Shown here: positions 24,844-35,297 of the stretch, piece by piece | Layout of the letters: each line of letters starts with the position of its first letter | Position numbering within the stretch: the stretch's first letter is position 1 | Assembly: GCA_026214975.1 (NCBI GenBank) | Contig: JAOBSW010001090.1 | Coordinates: 1 to 64,000, forward strand | Origin: Gentiana macrophylla | Taxonomy: Eukaryota > Streptophyta > Magnoliopsida > Gentianales > Gentianaceae | Length of the DNA stretch: 64,000 nucleotides | Reading direction: 5' to 3' | Translations under genes and position numbers: made by a program | Notes under the pieces: generated by a model | The model's input: the letters and a program-made list of their open reading frames with translations, nothing else | The model's database searches: none | What the model was told of the DNA's origin: nothing

Positions 24844-25538
24844 ATTCATAATTTCTTCAAATTCTGGTTACTTTATTATGTATTTACATTACATGATGAA
24901 TATGAAATGATTCTCTCAATGTTTAGATTTTCGTACAGAACTCCGAATAGGGTATGCGTGGGAAATTCTATGTAGAGGTATCAACCAGCATTCGATATAT
25001 GTTCTTTTGATTTTGTAGGGGAATCACAGGGCAAGAGAGTTCTAATAATGATAAAACTGGTAAAAATGATATGTTCTTTTGTATTTAGGTCAAAAATCTC
25101 GTTTTAGCCGACTTAGCCACTTATGCACGTGTGCACGAGCTTGAATATATTAGGCGTGTGCATCTCGAAACGACGAATTCCCACTCCTTACAAACGTGGG
25201 CGTAGACCCGGGCCTTTGGGTCAGAGGCTTGTGCCTCTAGAGACAACGAAATTGACAGACTGACACATCTTCAGTAATTCAACAGTATCTCTACGTTTAG
25301 AACTCAGATTTTTCAGTGGTACAAGTTCTTTTTGGAAAGCGCATTCAAAGATCTACAACTCTCACGAAGATTTCAAATCCTAATTATGCCTCTAAAGTGG
25401 ATCGAATCTTACTTGTAGTTAGAGTATAAGTAAAAGATTTGAAATCCCAGCTTCAAGCTCGTGCTCATCGAGATCAACTTTTCATCGCTAATTTCTCTCC
25501 TTATAGGGGTTTTAGGAGAGATTTTGTAGATAATGTTG
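24844..25538. other. Intergenic, no feature recognised
   Basis: This is the 3' flank of the CCB3-like gene. The segment 25085-25300 is locally GC-richer (GTGCACGAGCTTG, GACCCGGGCC), suggesting an old insertion, but no terminal structure or coding similarity was seen. Confidence 0.4.
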
Positions 25539-25674
25539 GTTGTAGGAAGGTTATACAAGTAAGATATATTGAGCCTCTCATTTTTACTCTTTTTCACATA
25601 ATACACTTTTATCGTGTGAGATGTTAGAAATGAGTGGTTGTAATATACGCCACTTTCAGAAACCTTCCTACAAC
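25539..25674. mobile_element. 136-bp MITE, copy 1 of a local family
   Basis: Terminal inverted repeats are GTTGTAGGAAGGTT and AACCTTCCTACAAC (14 bp, perfect). The interior (TTTTTCACATAATACACTTT, GTAATATACGCCACTTT) is found inverted and diverged at 35329-35456. The target duplication is unclear. Confidence 0.75.
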
Positions 25675-26214
25675 TGGCCAGTATTTTAAAATTTCACGGG
25701 TTTTAGTGGAACTTATATTCCGCAGTGAAGCATCTAAAACACCGAGCGTAACCCCGAAGATGAAAGATTACCTCAAAACCTACTAAAACCCACCAAAACG
25801 CATATAATTTTATAGTTTACCAAATAGGGGACAAATTATATGCTAAGGAATGAATCATGTGCTCTGAGGTAAAAAAAAAAACCAATGCAAATTAATCAAA
25901 TTAAGGTTGAAAAGGGGTCGTAAATGTGTCGGATGGAATCGTAAAATTGACCTACATCAACTACTCGGCAATGTATCTTTTCAAACTTGCTTTGGCCACC
26001 GACAGTCCCGGATCACATTATTGTACTTGCATACCATACATGCCATTGTATCTGAACGCCGTCGTTTGAGGAAACTCCCCACCATTAAAGACTCATGAGC
26101 AACTTATCAAAAGGTCATTTGACTTATTCATATCCAAAAACATAAAAAATGATCTGAGAATTCCTAGAGAGATCACGGTTCAGACCTCCTCCGATTCGTG
26201 CCATGTTAAAAGAG
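25675..26214. other. Intergenic, no feature recognised
   Basis: AT-rich. The small frames here show no family signature. Confidence 0.4.
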
Positions 26215-26305
26215 CATAAGTGTTTTTTTTCGTGGAAATGAGAATCGAACATTTGTTTTCACCAAGAAGTGTAATGACTTTTATCACCGGGCCAAATTCA
26301 ATTCC
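26215..26305 (-). repeat. SINE-like fragment with tRNA-type promoter boxes
   Basis: Read on the minus strand it has TTTGGCCCGGTGATAAAAG (box A-like) and TGTTCGATTCTC (box B-like) about 35 nt apart, followed by an A8 run. This matches the head of plant tRNA-derived SINEs. It is short and probably truncated, and it is not a folding tRNA. Confidence 0.5.
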
Positions 26306-26563
26306 ACCTTTCAACTTTTTACATTAATTTTCTTTAGTTATCATATGATTCATTTCTTTTTAGTCATACTTCAATGGGTATTCTTCCTATTGATATCAGT
26401 GTGAAGATTTCAAAAAAAGGAAAAGAAAAGAGAAAAAACATTAGAATGATACCCTTCTGATATTTTTTTTACTGTAGATAAAGCCATGATAAAAATTGAT
26501 TTTGTTTTTCATTTTCTTGAATATAGATGAAAAAAGGGAATTATGAAAAATGGCATAAGAATG

Positions 26564-26735
26564 GGGAAATTTTAGGTAGTGTGACTCAACGCAGATACAT
26601 ACTACGCGCACAACGCGTAATCTACGCGATCGTAACTACACACCACACAAACAATTCCGCAATCTGATCCCGCGCCTGATTACATGACGTAGTGATGCAC
26701 TCTCACGCAGTGCACACACTACCTAAAAATTTCCC
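26564..26735. mobile_element. 172-bp Mutator-type MITE nested in the Harbinger terminal repeat
   Basis: The termini GGGAAATTTTAGGTAGTGTG and CACACTACCTAAAAATTTCCC are inverted repeats (one indel). It is flanked by a perfect 9-bp duplication ATAAGAATG (26555-26563 and 26736-26744), as made by Mutator-like transposases. The core is unusually rich in CG and ACGCG motifs for this AT-rich neighbourhood. Confidence 0.9.
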
Positions 26736-26920
26736 ATAAGAATGTTGTACGACCTAACTGCGGTTCACGTATCCATAGACAACGTGTGACGGATGAATTA
26801 GTTTATCAACTTACAAATGATAAAAGCATCACGCATCACGATTCTCATAATACATTCTACCAAATTTGTAGATTTCATTTATCTATTCTTTACTTTAATT
26901 GACACTTATTTTTTAAAATA

Positions 26921-27390
26921 GGAAAAATACTACCTTGTTGATGCCGGCTACATGCTAAGAAGTGGACTACTTCCTTTCCCCTTTATCGTGGTGAACGGTA
27001 TAATTTAAAAGAATATTCTTCAACAATCCCCCAAAAATCTTGAAGAGTTATTTAATCTACGACACACATCATTACGAAACACTATAAAAAGAGCTATCGT
27101 AGTTATCAAAAGACGCTTTTAAGATTATAGGCAGAAATGTTGAACTTGTTTACTCATCTGACACTATGTCAAACACCTAATAGCTTGTTGCATCATGTAT
27201 AACTTTCTTATGGGTGTAGACCATGTGAGGTCGATGAAGAATTGTCCAACATATCTATACCTTGACGATATAACACCAACCAACGAGACCTGGATGTAGA
27301 TGAGAATGTTAGTTTCGGTGAAAATCTTATAGACACCATAACTGCTAAAACGTAGCATGATTATGTAACTCATGTAGATTTGCAACAAAC
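26921..27390 (+). pseudogene. Left-arm PIF/Harbinger transposase C-terminal remnant
   Basis: It reads YYLVDAGYMLRSGLLPF, then ELFNLRHTSLRNTIKRAI and VVIKRRFKI, matching the DDE_Tnp_4 domain pattern (YLVDxGY, ELFNxRHxSLRNxIE, GxxKxRF). Stops follow and the N-terminal half is absent. Confidence 0.75.
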
Positions 27391-27409
27391 AGCTTAATCA
27401 TGGATGTGT

Positions 27410-27885
27410 TTGTTACGAATCTACATGTGTTACATAATAATGCCAAATTTCAGCAACTATGGTGTCCATAAGATTTTCAACGAGACAAACATCTTCATCT
27501 GGCTCTATGGTTTCATTAGTTGGTGTTATATCGTCAAGGTGCATAGGTTTGTTCGACAATTCTTCATCGACATTAGCATTATTTAGCAATTAGTTCTTCA
27601 TCAGGATCTATACCCATAAAAAGTTATGTATGATGAAACAAGCTATAAAAAATCTGACATCAGGTGAATAAACACGTTCAACATTACTGCCTATAATTAT
27701 AGCGTCTACCTCTTGATATAGCGTTTCGTAATGACGCGTGTCGTAGGTCAAATAACGCTATTGGATTGTTTTGGTGGATTTGTTGAAGAACATTCTTTCA
27801 AATGATACTAGTTCACTATCGTAAGAGGCAAGTAGTCCATTTCTTAGCAGGTAGCCACCGGTAGTATTTTCCTATTTAAAAAAAA
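27410..27885 (-). pseudogene. Right-arm PIF/Harbinger transposase C-terminal remnant
   Basis: The minus strand repeats the left arm in decayed form: GYLLRNGLLA near 27850, then the CTACGACACGCGTCATTACG stretch corresponding to the RHxSLRN region, and a downstream acidic tail. It faces the left-arm copy. Confidence 0.65.
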
Positions 27886-29389
27886 CGTGTCAATTACAAC
27901 TCTAGCCCCCCTTAAAATATAGGTAGAATATGTGATCATGTAATATTTCACCAAGTGTGTGTGATCAATCAGGTTGATGAATAGATCGATCATCTGGTGA
28001 AATCATTGTTCTTAAGAACAGTATAAAAATGACGATTTATTGTTTCACTTGATTGACGAAATAAAACAACCATTCACAAGTCAAAACACCATATGCTAAC
28101 ATAAATAGAAATTTTGTCACTTGTTTTTCAACTGCCTCATATTTAGTGGATTGAATAACATTATTAGTTCACAGAATTTCACATAATTTTTCAAAAGCTC
28201 CTTCCTCCTACGAATGAGATGCATACCACTTTTATTATCATTTATAAGTTGATTAATTAATTAATTTATACCTCACACGTTGTCTATGGACACGTGAACT
28301 ACAACTAAGTCGTACAACATTGTTATGCCTATTTTTTCCCGCAAACCACCAAATATGCGGTAAAACATACTACAATTAACACAACCATTTGGTTACTCCA
28401 CCCCAAATTATGCACAGAAATATTGCCACCTTTCTCACAAATTTTCATCTAAACTCAAGAAAATGAAGAAAAATACTAGCTGGATTAGGTATACATCGAA
28501 AACTGCGTTTATAAATTTTTCAACCAATTGTATTCAGTATAACCAATAGACGACCATTGTGCTTAAATTCCGGCTCTTGCCTAGCACGGATATTGCTTTA
28601 CTAAATCAGGCAGTTTGTGAGAAAGAGGTTGAAATTGCTCTTTCTGACATGACGACATATAAAGTGGCGGGGCCAGATGGGTTGCCTCCAATTTTCTTTA
28701 AGAGATGTTGGTCGGTTGTTGGAGAATCAGTCTTTCTTTCCCGGCGAATGCTTTCAAAATTGGAAAAATCGATCTGAATCTCAATGAGACCATGATCACC
28801 CCCTCATTGCTAAAGTGGATAGTCCGGGAATCCCCTTTCCATTACCGGCCTATAGCACAAATGTGGCGGTTAAGCCGATCTCTAAAGTCCTGGCAAATCG
28901 ATTAAAGCTAGTTATTGGTTCCCTTGTCACCCCGACCCAAACAACGTTTATTCTGGATAGAGGCAATACCGGCAACATAATCATTGCTCAAGAAATACTA
29001 CACCACTTCCGGTAAAAGCAAGGAAAACTTGGCTATATGATGGTAAAGATTGATTTTGAGAAGACATATGACAAAGTGTACTGGCATTTCTTAGAGAAGA
29101 TTCTTCGGAGTATTGGTCTCTCACCACTCTTGTTCATATGGTGATGTTCTCATTATCATCCTTAAGGTTATCGCCCCGTGGCAGTAGATTACCATAGTTT
29201 CAACCGGCTAGGGGTCAACATCACGGAGACCTCTAGCATTGAGGAGGCGGTGGAAGAAGGCCTTTGAAACCAGTCAAAATTTCCCAAAGAAGTCCCCCTC
29301 TATCCCATGTATCTTTATGGATGATTTTTAATTTTTGGGAGGCCACAACTATCCGAGCACATGTCATGGAAAGCATTCTCGGGGATTTC

Positions 29390-29570
29390 TACAAGTGCTC
29401 GGCACAAAAAATTAGCGCCAAATTGGTTTGTTGGTGTCGCCAACTTACATATAATCATACTGATTTTTTGTGTCAAACCGATTTTTTGTGACACAAGTGC
29501 TCAGGACAAAAAATTAGCCATCAAACTTGGTTTGTTGTTGTCGCCAACTTACATATAAATCATAATGATG
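29390..29570. repeat. Local direct duplication inside the LINE
   Basis: ACAAGTGCTCGGCACAAAAA..GTCGCCAACTTACATATAA (29390-29455) recurs diverged at about 29499-29560. The copies are separated by a GATTTTTTGTG repeat. Confidence 0.65.
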
Positions 29571-29579
29571 AGCTAGGAA

Positions 29580-30025
29580 CAGGGACGGACTGAGCGCATA
29601 AGGGGGGGTGCATGGCACCCACTGGATTTTCAGATTTTTTTTTTGCAGCTTTTCAGTAAAAAACAAAATAATTTTACCCTAATACCTCCATTCCATCGTT
29701 TTACCTTATATTTTCATTCCAAAAATCAGATGTGCTCGCACCTCCTGCCCTCTTCAGCGGCTTACATTCACCATTTCAATTCACCTTGTTCTTGTTTCAT
29801 TAATACTTCCAAAAAGCAGTACATTACCTTTTACAAGTTAATAGAATCCATACATTACCTGCTACAATTTTACTTCCAAAAAGCAGAGTTCAGCCTCCTT
29901 CTCCTAATCGTCTCCCCGACCCGATTTACATTCATCGGCTTCTTGTTTTTTGTGGGAACTACTCTAATCTGTCGGCTTTTATCAGTTTGTGCCCCCACTG
30001 AACTTTTTTCCTGGGTCCGTCAGTG
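29580..30025. mobile_element. 446-bp non-autonomous hAT element
   Basis: The ends CAGGGACGGAC and GTCCGTCAGTG are imperfect inverted repeats. The flanks are a perfect 8-bp duplication GCTAGGAA (29572-29579 and 30026-30033), diagnostic of hAT. Removing it restores LINE continuity. The 211-codon frame across its right junction is not a gene. Confidence 0.88.
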
Positions 30026-30129
30026 GCTAGGAAGATACTTGGGAGTCCATTTGGCTCACTCGAGGAAAACGAAAAATTCCTATCATCTTATAGGTGAAAA
30101 GATGAAGAAAAAACTAGCCTCCTGGAAAG

Positions 30130-30479
30130 GGCTAAATTACAATTTTGGTCCTCTAACTAGACACGTTTTTCGATTTTGGTCCTGGTTTTTCTCCGGTGAC
30201 AATTTTAATCCTGTAAGTGGTCTTTTTTTTTTTTGCAAAAATAGTCCTGAACGCCGGAAAGACCACTTACATGACTAAAATGGGTCTTTTCCGGCGACAA
30301 TTTTACTCCTGTAAGTGGTCTTTCCGGCGACAATTTTAGTCCTGTGAGTGGTCTTTCCGGCGTTCAGGGCTATTTTTGCAAAAAGAATACCACTTACATG
30401 ACTAAAATTATCGCCAGAAAAAAACCAGGACCAAAATCGAAAAAATGTCTAGTTAGAGGACCAAAATTGTAATTTAGCC
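30130..30479. mobile_element. 350-bp foldback MULE-type MITE
   Basis: GGCTAAATTACAATTTTGG at the left is inverted at the right, and pairing continues through nearly the whole element (TAAGTGGTCTTTCCGGCG motifs in both senses), giving a long hairpin. A perfect 9-bp duplication CCTGGAAAG (30121-30129 and 30480-30488) flanks it. It splits a LINE tryptophan-lysine segment (SWK). Confidence 0.92.
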
Positions 30480-30760
30480 CCTGGAAAGCAACCTTACTAT
30501 CCACTGCACGTAGATCCATTTTAATCCAGAGTTCGCTTTCGACTGTTACATGTTATCACGTACAAGTCTTCACAAACTTCCTAACCTCTATGAATATTTG
30601 TGTGGAAACTCAAGGGCCAACTTAGAGCGAATTTCTTGCTATGAAAACAAGGAAATGAATCTCTTATTGTTTCATCCTTTTTTATGAGCCGTCATATTAC
30701 AACAATGGCCATATGCCATTTATGCGATGCTGCAGAGGAGACGATTTTGCATGCGATTAG

Positions 30761-30838
30761 GGACTGCAACTGGGCATTGCAGATTTGGAGGATGATTCTC
30801 CCTCGGACTGCAACTGGGCATTGCAGATTTGGAGGAGG
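30761..30838 (+). repeat. Short tandem duplication in the LINE zf-RVT region
   Basis: GACTGCAACTGGGCATTGCA plus GATTTGGAGGA occurs at about 30763 and again at about 30807, duplicating the C-x-W-A-L-x-I-W segment. Confidence 0.8.
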
Positions 30839-31516
30839 TTTCTTTCAAAGGAAGTAGCGAGAGCAAATGCTTTACGCCTCGCGTGGTGTTTACACTAGTG
30901 ATGATAGCTTTTTTGGAGGCTGTTTCTAGTAGCCAGTAGTGGCTTGATTCCACATTGTTAAGTTCTTTGTCTTGGCCTTTGCTAATAAAATGGATCGCTT
31001 CTTAAATAAAAAACTATTTGAATCATGGCTATATCTACATTTAAAAAATCAAAATGGTATTATTCTGGTGTTATCCTTTTGTTTTGTTTTATGAAACCAT
31101 CAGAATAAATGACTATGAAGAGATGAATCACTAAAGAAAAATAACTAAAAAAGCATGTCAAAGCCGAAAGAAAAAACTAGACGAAAATTCAAAGTATATA
31201 ACTTTTCTTTGGGTAAAAATAGTTTGTTTTGTATAACTCTATTTTTAATTCTTACGAAAATAAACCCGTCAAAACAGTTTGTTTTGTATACCTCTATCTT
31301 TAAGAAGATTCACTTAATTCTCACACCGATGCTAAGTTGGTTGATCGGGTATTGGAATCCCTGTTGGGAAACATATACAAAGCTAGGGAGAACTTTCAAT
31401 TCTCGTCAACGGTTGTGCACCGGTTGCTTATCAGATCGGTGTATTAGGATAGAGAGGATGAGCTTAGATTTCGTTTCGAAGATAGTGTATGTCGTTTCGG
31501 GAATGTAGAGTTTGCC

Positions 31517-32098
31517 TTGATCATGGGTTTATATTTCAGTGTACTAGAGCCAGACATACGGTCTGTTGAAGAGCGGAACCGTAGTAGTTTGACTGAATGC
31601 GAAAATCATGTTACTGGTGATGTTGATATGGCGATGGCTCCATTCCATGTAGAAGTAAGTCATATTACGATTGGCATGTTACAGAAGGCGTTGATGGACG
31701 CCACAAATGCCGAGATTGCATATAAACTTGGCCTGATACATTTGATTGAGTCAGTTTTGCATGGTAAAGCATTGAATTCAAACGTCTCTCCTTTTGTATT
31801 TCACATGGTGGACGATATACCGCGTTTTCTCCATTATTCATGGGGTTCATATTTTTGGGACATTACATTGAAGAACTTTAAGGGGAAACGAGACGGATTG
31901 ACGAGTCATATAGGTAGAAAGATCAAACCGATGAAAGTCGTTGCATGTATGATTAACGCATTTTTAGTGTGGGCCTACGAGACACAAACAAAATTCAAAC
32001 ATATTTGGAGCCTAAGATGGAGACCGCGTTGCAAAAATATATTGAGCACGGTAAATTTCTCACTGTTAAGCCTATATCCTCTTACGAGTTTTGGGTGA
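31517..32098 (+). pseudogene. Left-arm DUF1985-like ORF
   Basis: This 193-codon frame reads IAYKLGLIHLIESVLHGKAL, then FVFHMVDDIPRFLHYSWGSY and WDITLKNFKGK, the pattern of DUF1985 (found in MULE-borne plant genes, often with Ulp1-like proteases). The preceding bases continue the domain in another frame. It ends at a stop before the SWIM segment, which resumes at 31969-32240 in a different frame. A transposon relic, not a host gene. Confidence 0.6.
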
Positions 32099-32305
32099 CT
32101 GGCTCGAAAAAGAAGAAACCTAAAGTGGATCTAGATAAGATGACATGGGATTGCCGGAAGCTCAACATAAACGGAATACCGTGTGAGCATGCGTACGCTG
32201 CATTAGCCGATCGTCAATCCACTTTAGCTGATCGTCAATTCAACATCCGGCAATCCCATGTCATCTTATCTAAATCCATTTTAGATTTCTTCGTTTTCGA
32301 GCCCG

Positions 32306-32815
32306 TCACCCAAAACTCGTAAGAGGATATAGGCTTAGCAGTGAGATATCTACCGCGCTCAATATATTTTTACTACACAGCCTCCATCTTAGGCACCAAA
32401 TATGTTTGAATTTTGTTTGCATCTTATAGGCCCACACAAAAAATGCGTTAAACATACATGCAACGACTTTCATTGGTTTGATCTTTCTACCTATACGACT
32501 CGTCAGTCCGTCTCGTTTCCCCTTTAAGTTCTTCAATGTAATGTCCCAAAAATATAAACCCCATGAATAATGGAGAAAACGCGGTATATTATCCACCATG
32601 TGAAATACAAAAGGAGAGACGTTTGAATTCAACGTCTTCCCATGCAAAACTGACTCAATCAAATATATCAGGCCAAGTTTATATACAATCTCGGCATCTG
32701 TGGTGTCCATCAATGCCTTCTGTAACATACCAATCGTAATAGGGCTTACTTCTACATGGAATGGAGCCATCGCCATATCAATATCACCAGTAACATGATT
32801 TTCGCATTCAATCAA
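32306..32815 (-). pseudogene. Right-arm DUF1985-like ORF
   Basis: This 169-codon minus-strand frame is about 90% identical to the left-arm frame (VYKLGLIYLIESVLHGKTL, FHMVDNIPRFLHYSWGLYF). That both arms stay open over 160 codons suggests a fairly recent common source. Confidence 0.6.
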
Positions 32816-33103
32816 ACTACTACGTTCTGCTCTTCAACAGACCGTATGTTTGGCTTTAAAACACCGAAATATAAACCCGTGATCAAGGCAAACTCTACCC
32901 TCCCGAAACGACATACACTGTTTCCGAAAAGAAATCTAAGCTCATCCTCTCTATCCGAATACACCGATCTGATAAGCAACTGGTGCACAACCGTTTACTA
33001 GAATTGAAAGTTCTCCATAACTTTGTATATGTTTCCCAATCGGGATTCCAATACCCGATCAACCAACTTGGCATCGGTGTGAGAATTAAGTGAATCTATA
33101 AAG

Positions 33104-33512
33104 GCACTCCCAGCAGAAGCCCTATATGGTGCACTATCCCTAAAATGAAGATAAAAAATAGAGTTTACCCCAAAATAGCTTCCACAGCAAGTCCCTATCC
33201 CTATTTTTTTTAGGGATATGAACAGTGCATCCCTACTCGTGGGGATGCACTATTCACGCCATAAATATATTTAATTATTAAAAATTATAGGGACAGGGAT
33301 ATGGATGCCGTTGGAATGAAATAATAAATATTTAATGTGTATAAATAGTGTTGTGAGGTAGAATATGTATTATTTAATATTATTTGAAATGTTATAGGGA
33401 TAAGGATAGATATACTGTTGTGGAGGTTTTTGGATTGAGATGTTGTAAAATAGAGATATGTATTATTTTATATTATTTTAGGGATAAAATTTAGTGTTTC
33501 TGCTGGGAGTGC
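33104..33512. mobile_element. 409-bp MITE
   Basis: The ends GCACTCCCAGCAGAAGC and GTTTCTGCTGGGAGTGC are inverted repeats. The interior is AT-rich with an internal palindrome near 33225-33250 (CATCCCTACTCGTGGGGATG). The target duplication is not clear. It abuts the right arm of the MULE palindrome. Confidence 0.75.
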
Positions 33513-34008
33513 AATTTGGAACTGCGGTTATCCCCCTTATATACGTATTTTATTTGGTATCTATCTTCCGGACGAATGACCCATGTACCAGCATTCACCG
33601 CATCTATGTGTGAGATCACGTTAGCCACCAAAAAATGAAATGACAAAGGGCATTGGATCACAGCAACAAAGTTCTCACACTAAGGTAGCAAATACTGAGA
33701 AAAGAGACTTGTTTGATTCTGGGTTCGATTCGGGTTGAACATTTTACGATAGCAAACAAAGTAAAGCATCCACGTACCATCGAAGCATAAGGCAAAATGC
33801 ATAATTAAAAAAACAACATAGTTAAAAACATTTGTACTCCATTAATAACATGTCAAAGATCTTCTCCAAGCAAATGTATTAACAGAACATGATACTAATT
33901 TAGAATACAATTCCAACACTTAAATTAAAGAGTGTACAAACGTATTAACAGATCATCCTATTATTCACTCAATAACCATCCCTAAGAAAATGTGTTGCAC
34001 GATAATAG
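33513..34008. other. Intergenic, no feature recognised
   Basis: AT-rich. A GTATTAACAGATCATCCT motif at about 33943 recurs at about 34046. Confidence 0.4.
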
Positions 34009-34131
34009 GTGTTTTGCCCAATATTAACCCTGTTCTGTAGCCCAATATTAACAGATCATCCTGATAAAGCTGATACTGAACCAAGGTCTCCTAAGAAGGC
34101 CGGCAAATCCCCTAAGAAAGCTGCTGCTTAG
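34009..34131 (+). pseudogene. Histone H2A C-terminal tail fragment (SPKK-type)
   Basis: GVLPNINPVL (34009-34038) matches the H2A docking-domain segment. A second piece in another frame reads DKADTEPRSPKKAGKSPKKAAA and ends in TAG at 34131. SPKK tails mark plant H2A.W-type histones. About 25 foreign bases lie between the pieces and the histone fold is absent, so it is a captured or decayed fragment. Confidence 0.72.
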
Positions 34132-35282
34132 GTAGTTTAGGTTTTTTTTTTTTGTTACTAAATTCGCATAATCATTTGAACAAATTAATTTCTATACCAA
34201 TTATACGAGAATTCAAAACAAGAAAACGACTTGCAGAAAACTTTTTTTGTTAAAAATGATAATTAAAAACGTAAAATATCTGAAAGAGTGACAGTGAAAT
34301 TTTTTTCACGTAAAAAGACATGTCCTTATTCCACTGCATGATAATAAACATTGGATTTGCGCAGATTCCACTGCAGAAGAAATGATGGATTTGTTCTTAT
34401 CACCAAATTTATATTTTCACTGTCCTGATTCTTATTTTTTCTTTTTTTTTGTCCTTTTAAACCACTATGCAAAAAATGTAAAATTTGTTACCTTAATCAA
34501 TTTGGCTTGTCCTCTTTAATTGCTATATTGATTTGAGAAACATAATCACTACACCACTCCAGATTTGATGAGGAAATGGAAGGGCTTTTGCAGGTGAACG
34601 ACGACAGAAAGAGTTTTTGATCGACGGTGGTTTTTTTTCCCAATCACGATGATGTAAGTGAAAAAAAATATAATTCTGCCCCAGAATAAAATAAAAAAAT
34701 GTCGGACAATTGCAAAAAAAATAAAAAAAAATGTGCAGGACGGGATTTTTAGCCCGGCGAGTGAGAAGTTCTTTCGTGACGTGTTATTTTAATCCACCGA
34801 TGAAAAATAACCCTACTCACGATAATATATCCCTACCGAACGCTAAATCGCTCATTCTACCGAGTATTTTGACAGGGTTATACATTTAAGAATTAAAAAT
34901 AGAGTATACAAAAAAAAGAGTATTTTTACTCAAAAGTATATACTTTCAAATCCCAAAAAAAACTATTATGTTCCTTTTTTCTTTGAACACTCCAATATAA
35001 CTAAAGCTTATAAAACGAATGAACTTTAAATTTTGATGTACATAACCTAATATTTGATAGCCTTTAAAGGAACCACATTAAATCTAGTTAGTCACGATAA
35101 CAATTTTTAAAAATAGACATGTATTTGAGTGCTTTTAAAAGAAATGATAAATTTAATGTGATGACTTAAAAGACCATTTTATAAATATAAGTCTAGCAAC
35201 TAGCTAGACGTAATACAAAATGGACCAAAACAGAGTACAAGCAATACCGATTAAAATCTAACTAAAAATCGAGCAAAGCAAC
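34132..35282. other. Long AT-rich intergenic stretch
   Basis: I see no ORF or terminal repeat of note. There are several A and T runs. Confidence 0.4.
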
Positions 35283-35297
35283 AAACTACCCATAATA

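Larger units (their letters stand above)
26536..28340. mobile_element. PIF/Harbinger-derived element built as a large inverted repeat
   Basis: The two ends pair over about 100 bp: GTTGTACGACCTAACTGCGG and the TCACGTATCCATAGACAACG stretch on the left match the reverse complement of 28230-28320. The pairing continues inward, so both arms carry the same transposase 3' half facing the centre near 27400. The arms are roughly 80-85% alike, so they are not an assembly mirror. A Mutator-type MITE interrupts the left end. No open transposase remains. Confidence 0.75.
28520..31015 (+). mobile_element. L1-type LINE remnant, interrupted by two DNA elements
   Basis: Reverse-transcriptase pieces lie at 28559-29140 in shifting frames: KVAGPDGLPPIFFKRCW, then ISKVLANRLKLVIG, FILDRGNTGNIIIAQEILH and KIDFEKTYDKV. 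Further on, LGRYLGVHLAHSRKTKNSYH and KKKLASWKG (30019-30129) and a zf-RVT-like CHLCDAAEETILHAIRDCNW (30716-30780) complete the C-terminal part. The 3' end near 31010 has an AATAAAATGG motif and an A-rich tail. A hAT element (29580-30025) and a foldback MITE (30130-30479) sit inside. The catalytic centre is missing. Confidence 0.75.
31307..33098. mobile_element. Palindromic MULE-derived element with DUF1985-like and SWIM segments
   Basis: The left arm (31307-32162) and right arm (32248-33098) are inverted copies of about 855 bp and roughly 90% identity around a loop of about 85 bp. Each arm encodes a DUF1985-like domain. The left arm continues into a MULE SWIM zinc finger (DCRKLNINGIPCEHAYAAL, C-x-C..C-x-H type) in another frame. 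The loop has a small duplicated GATCGTCAAT motif. No 9-bp duplication was found. Confidence 0.75.

Noticed and set aside
29643..30278. 211-codon plus-strand frame
   Set aside because: It runs from a hAT element across its junction into LINE sequence and then into a foldback MITE, so it is a chance fusion.
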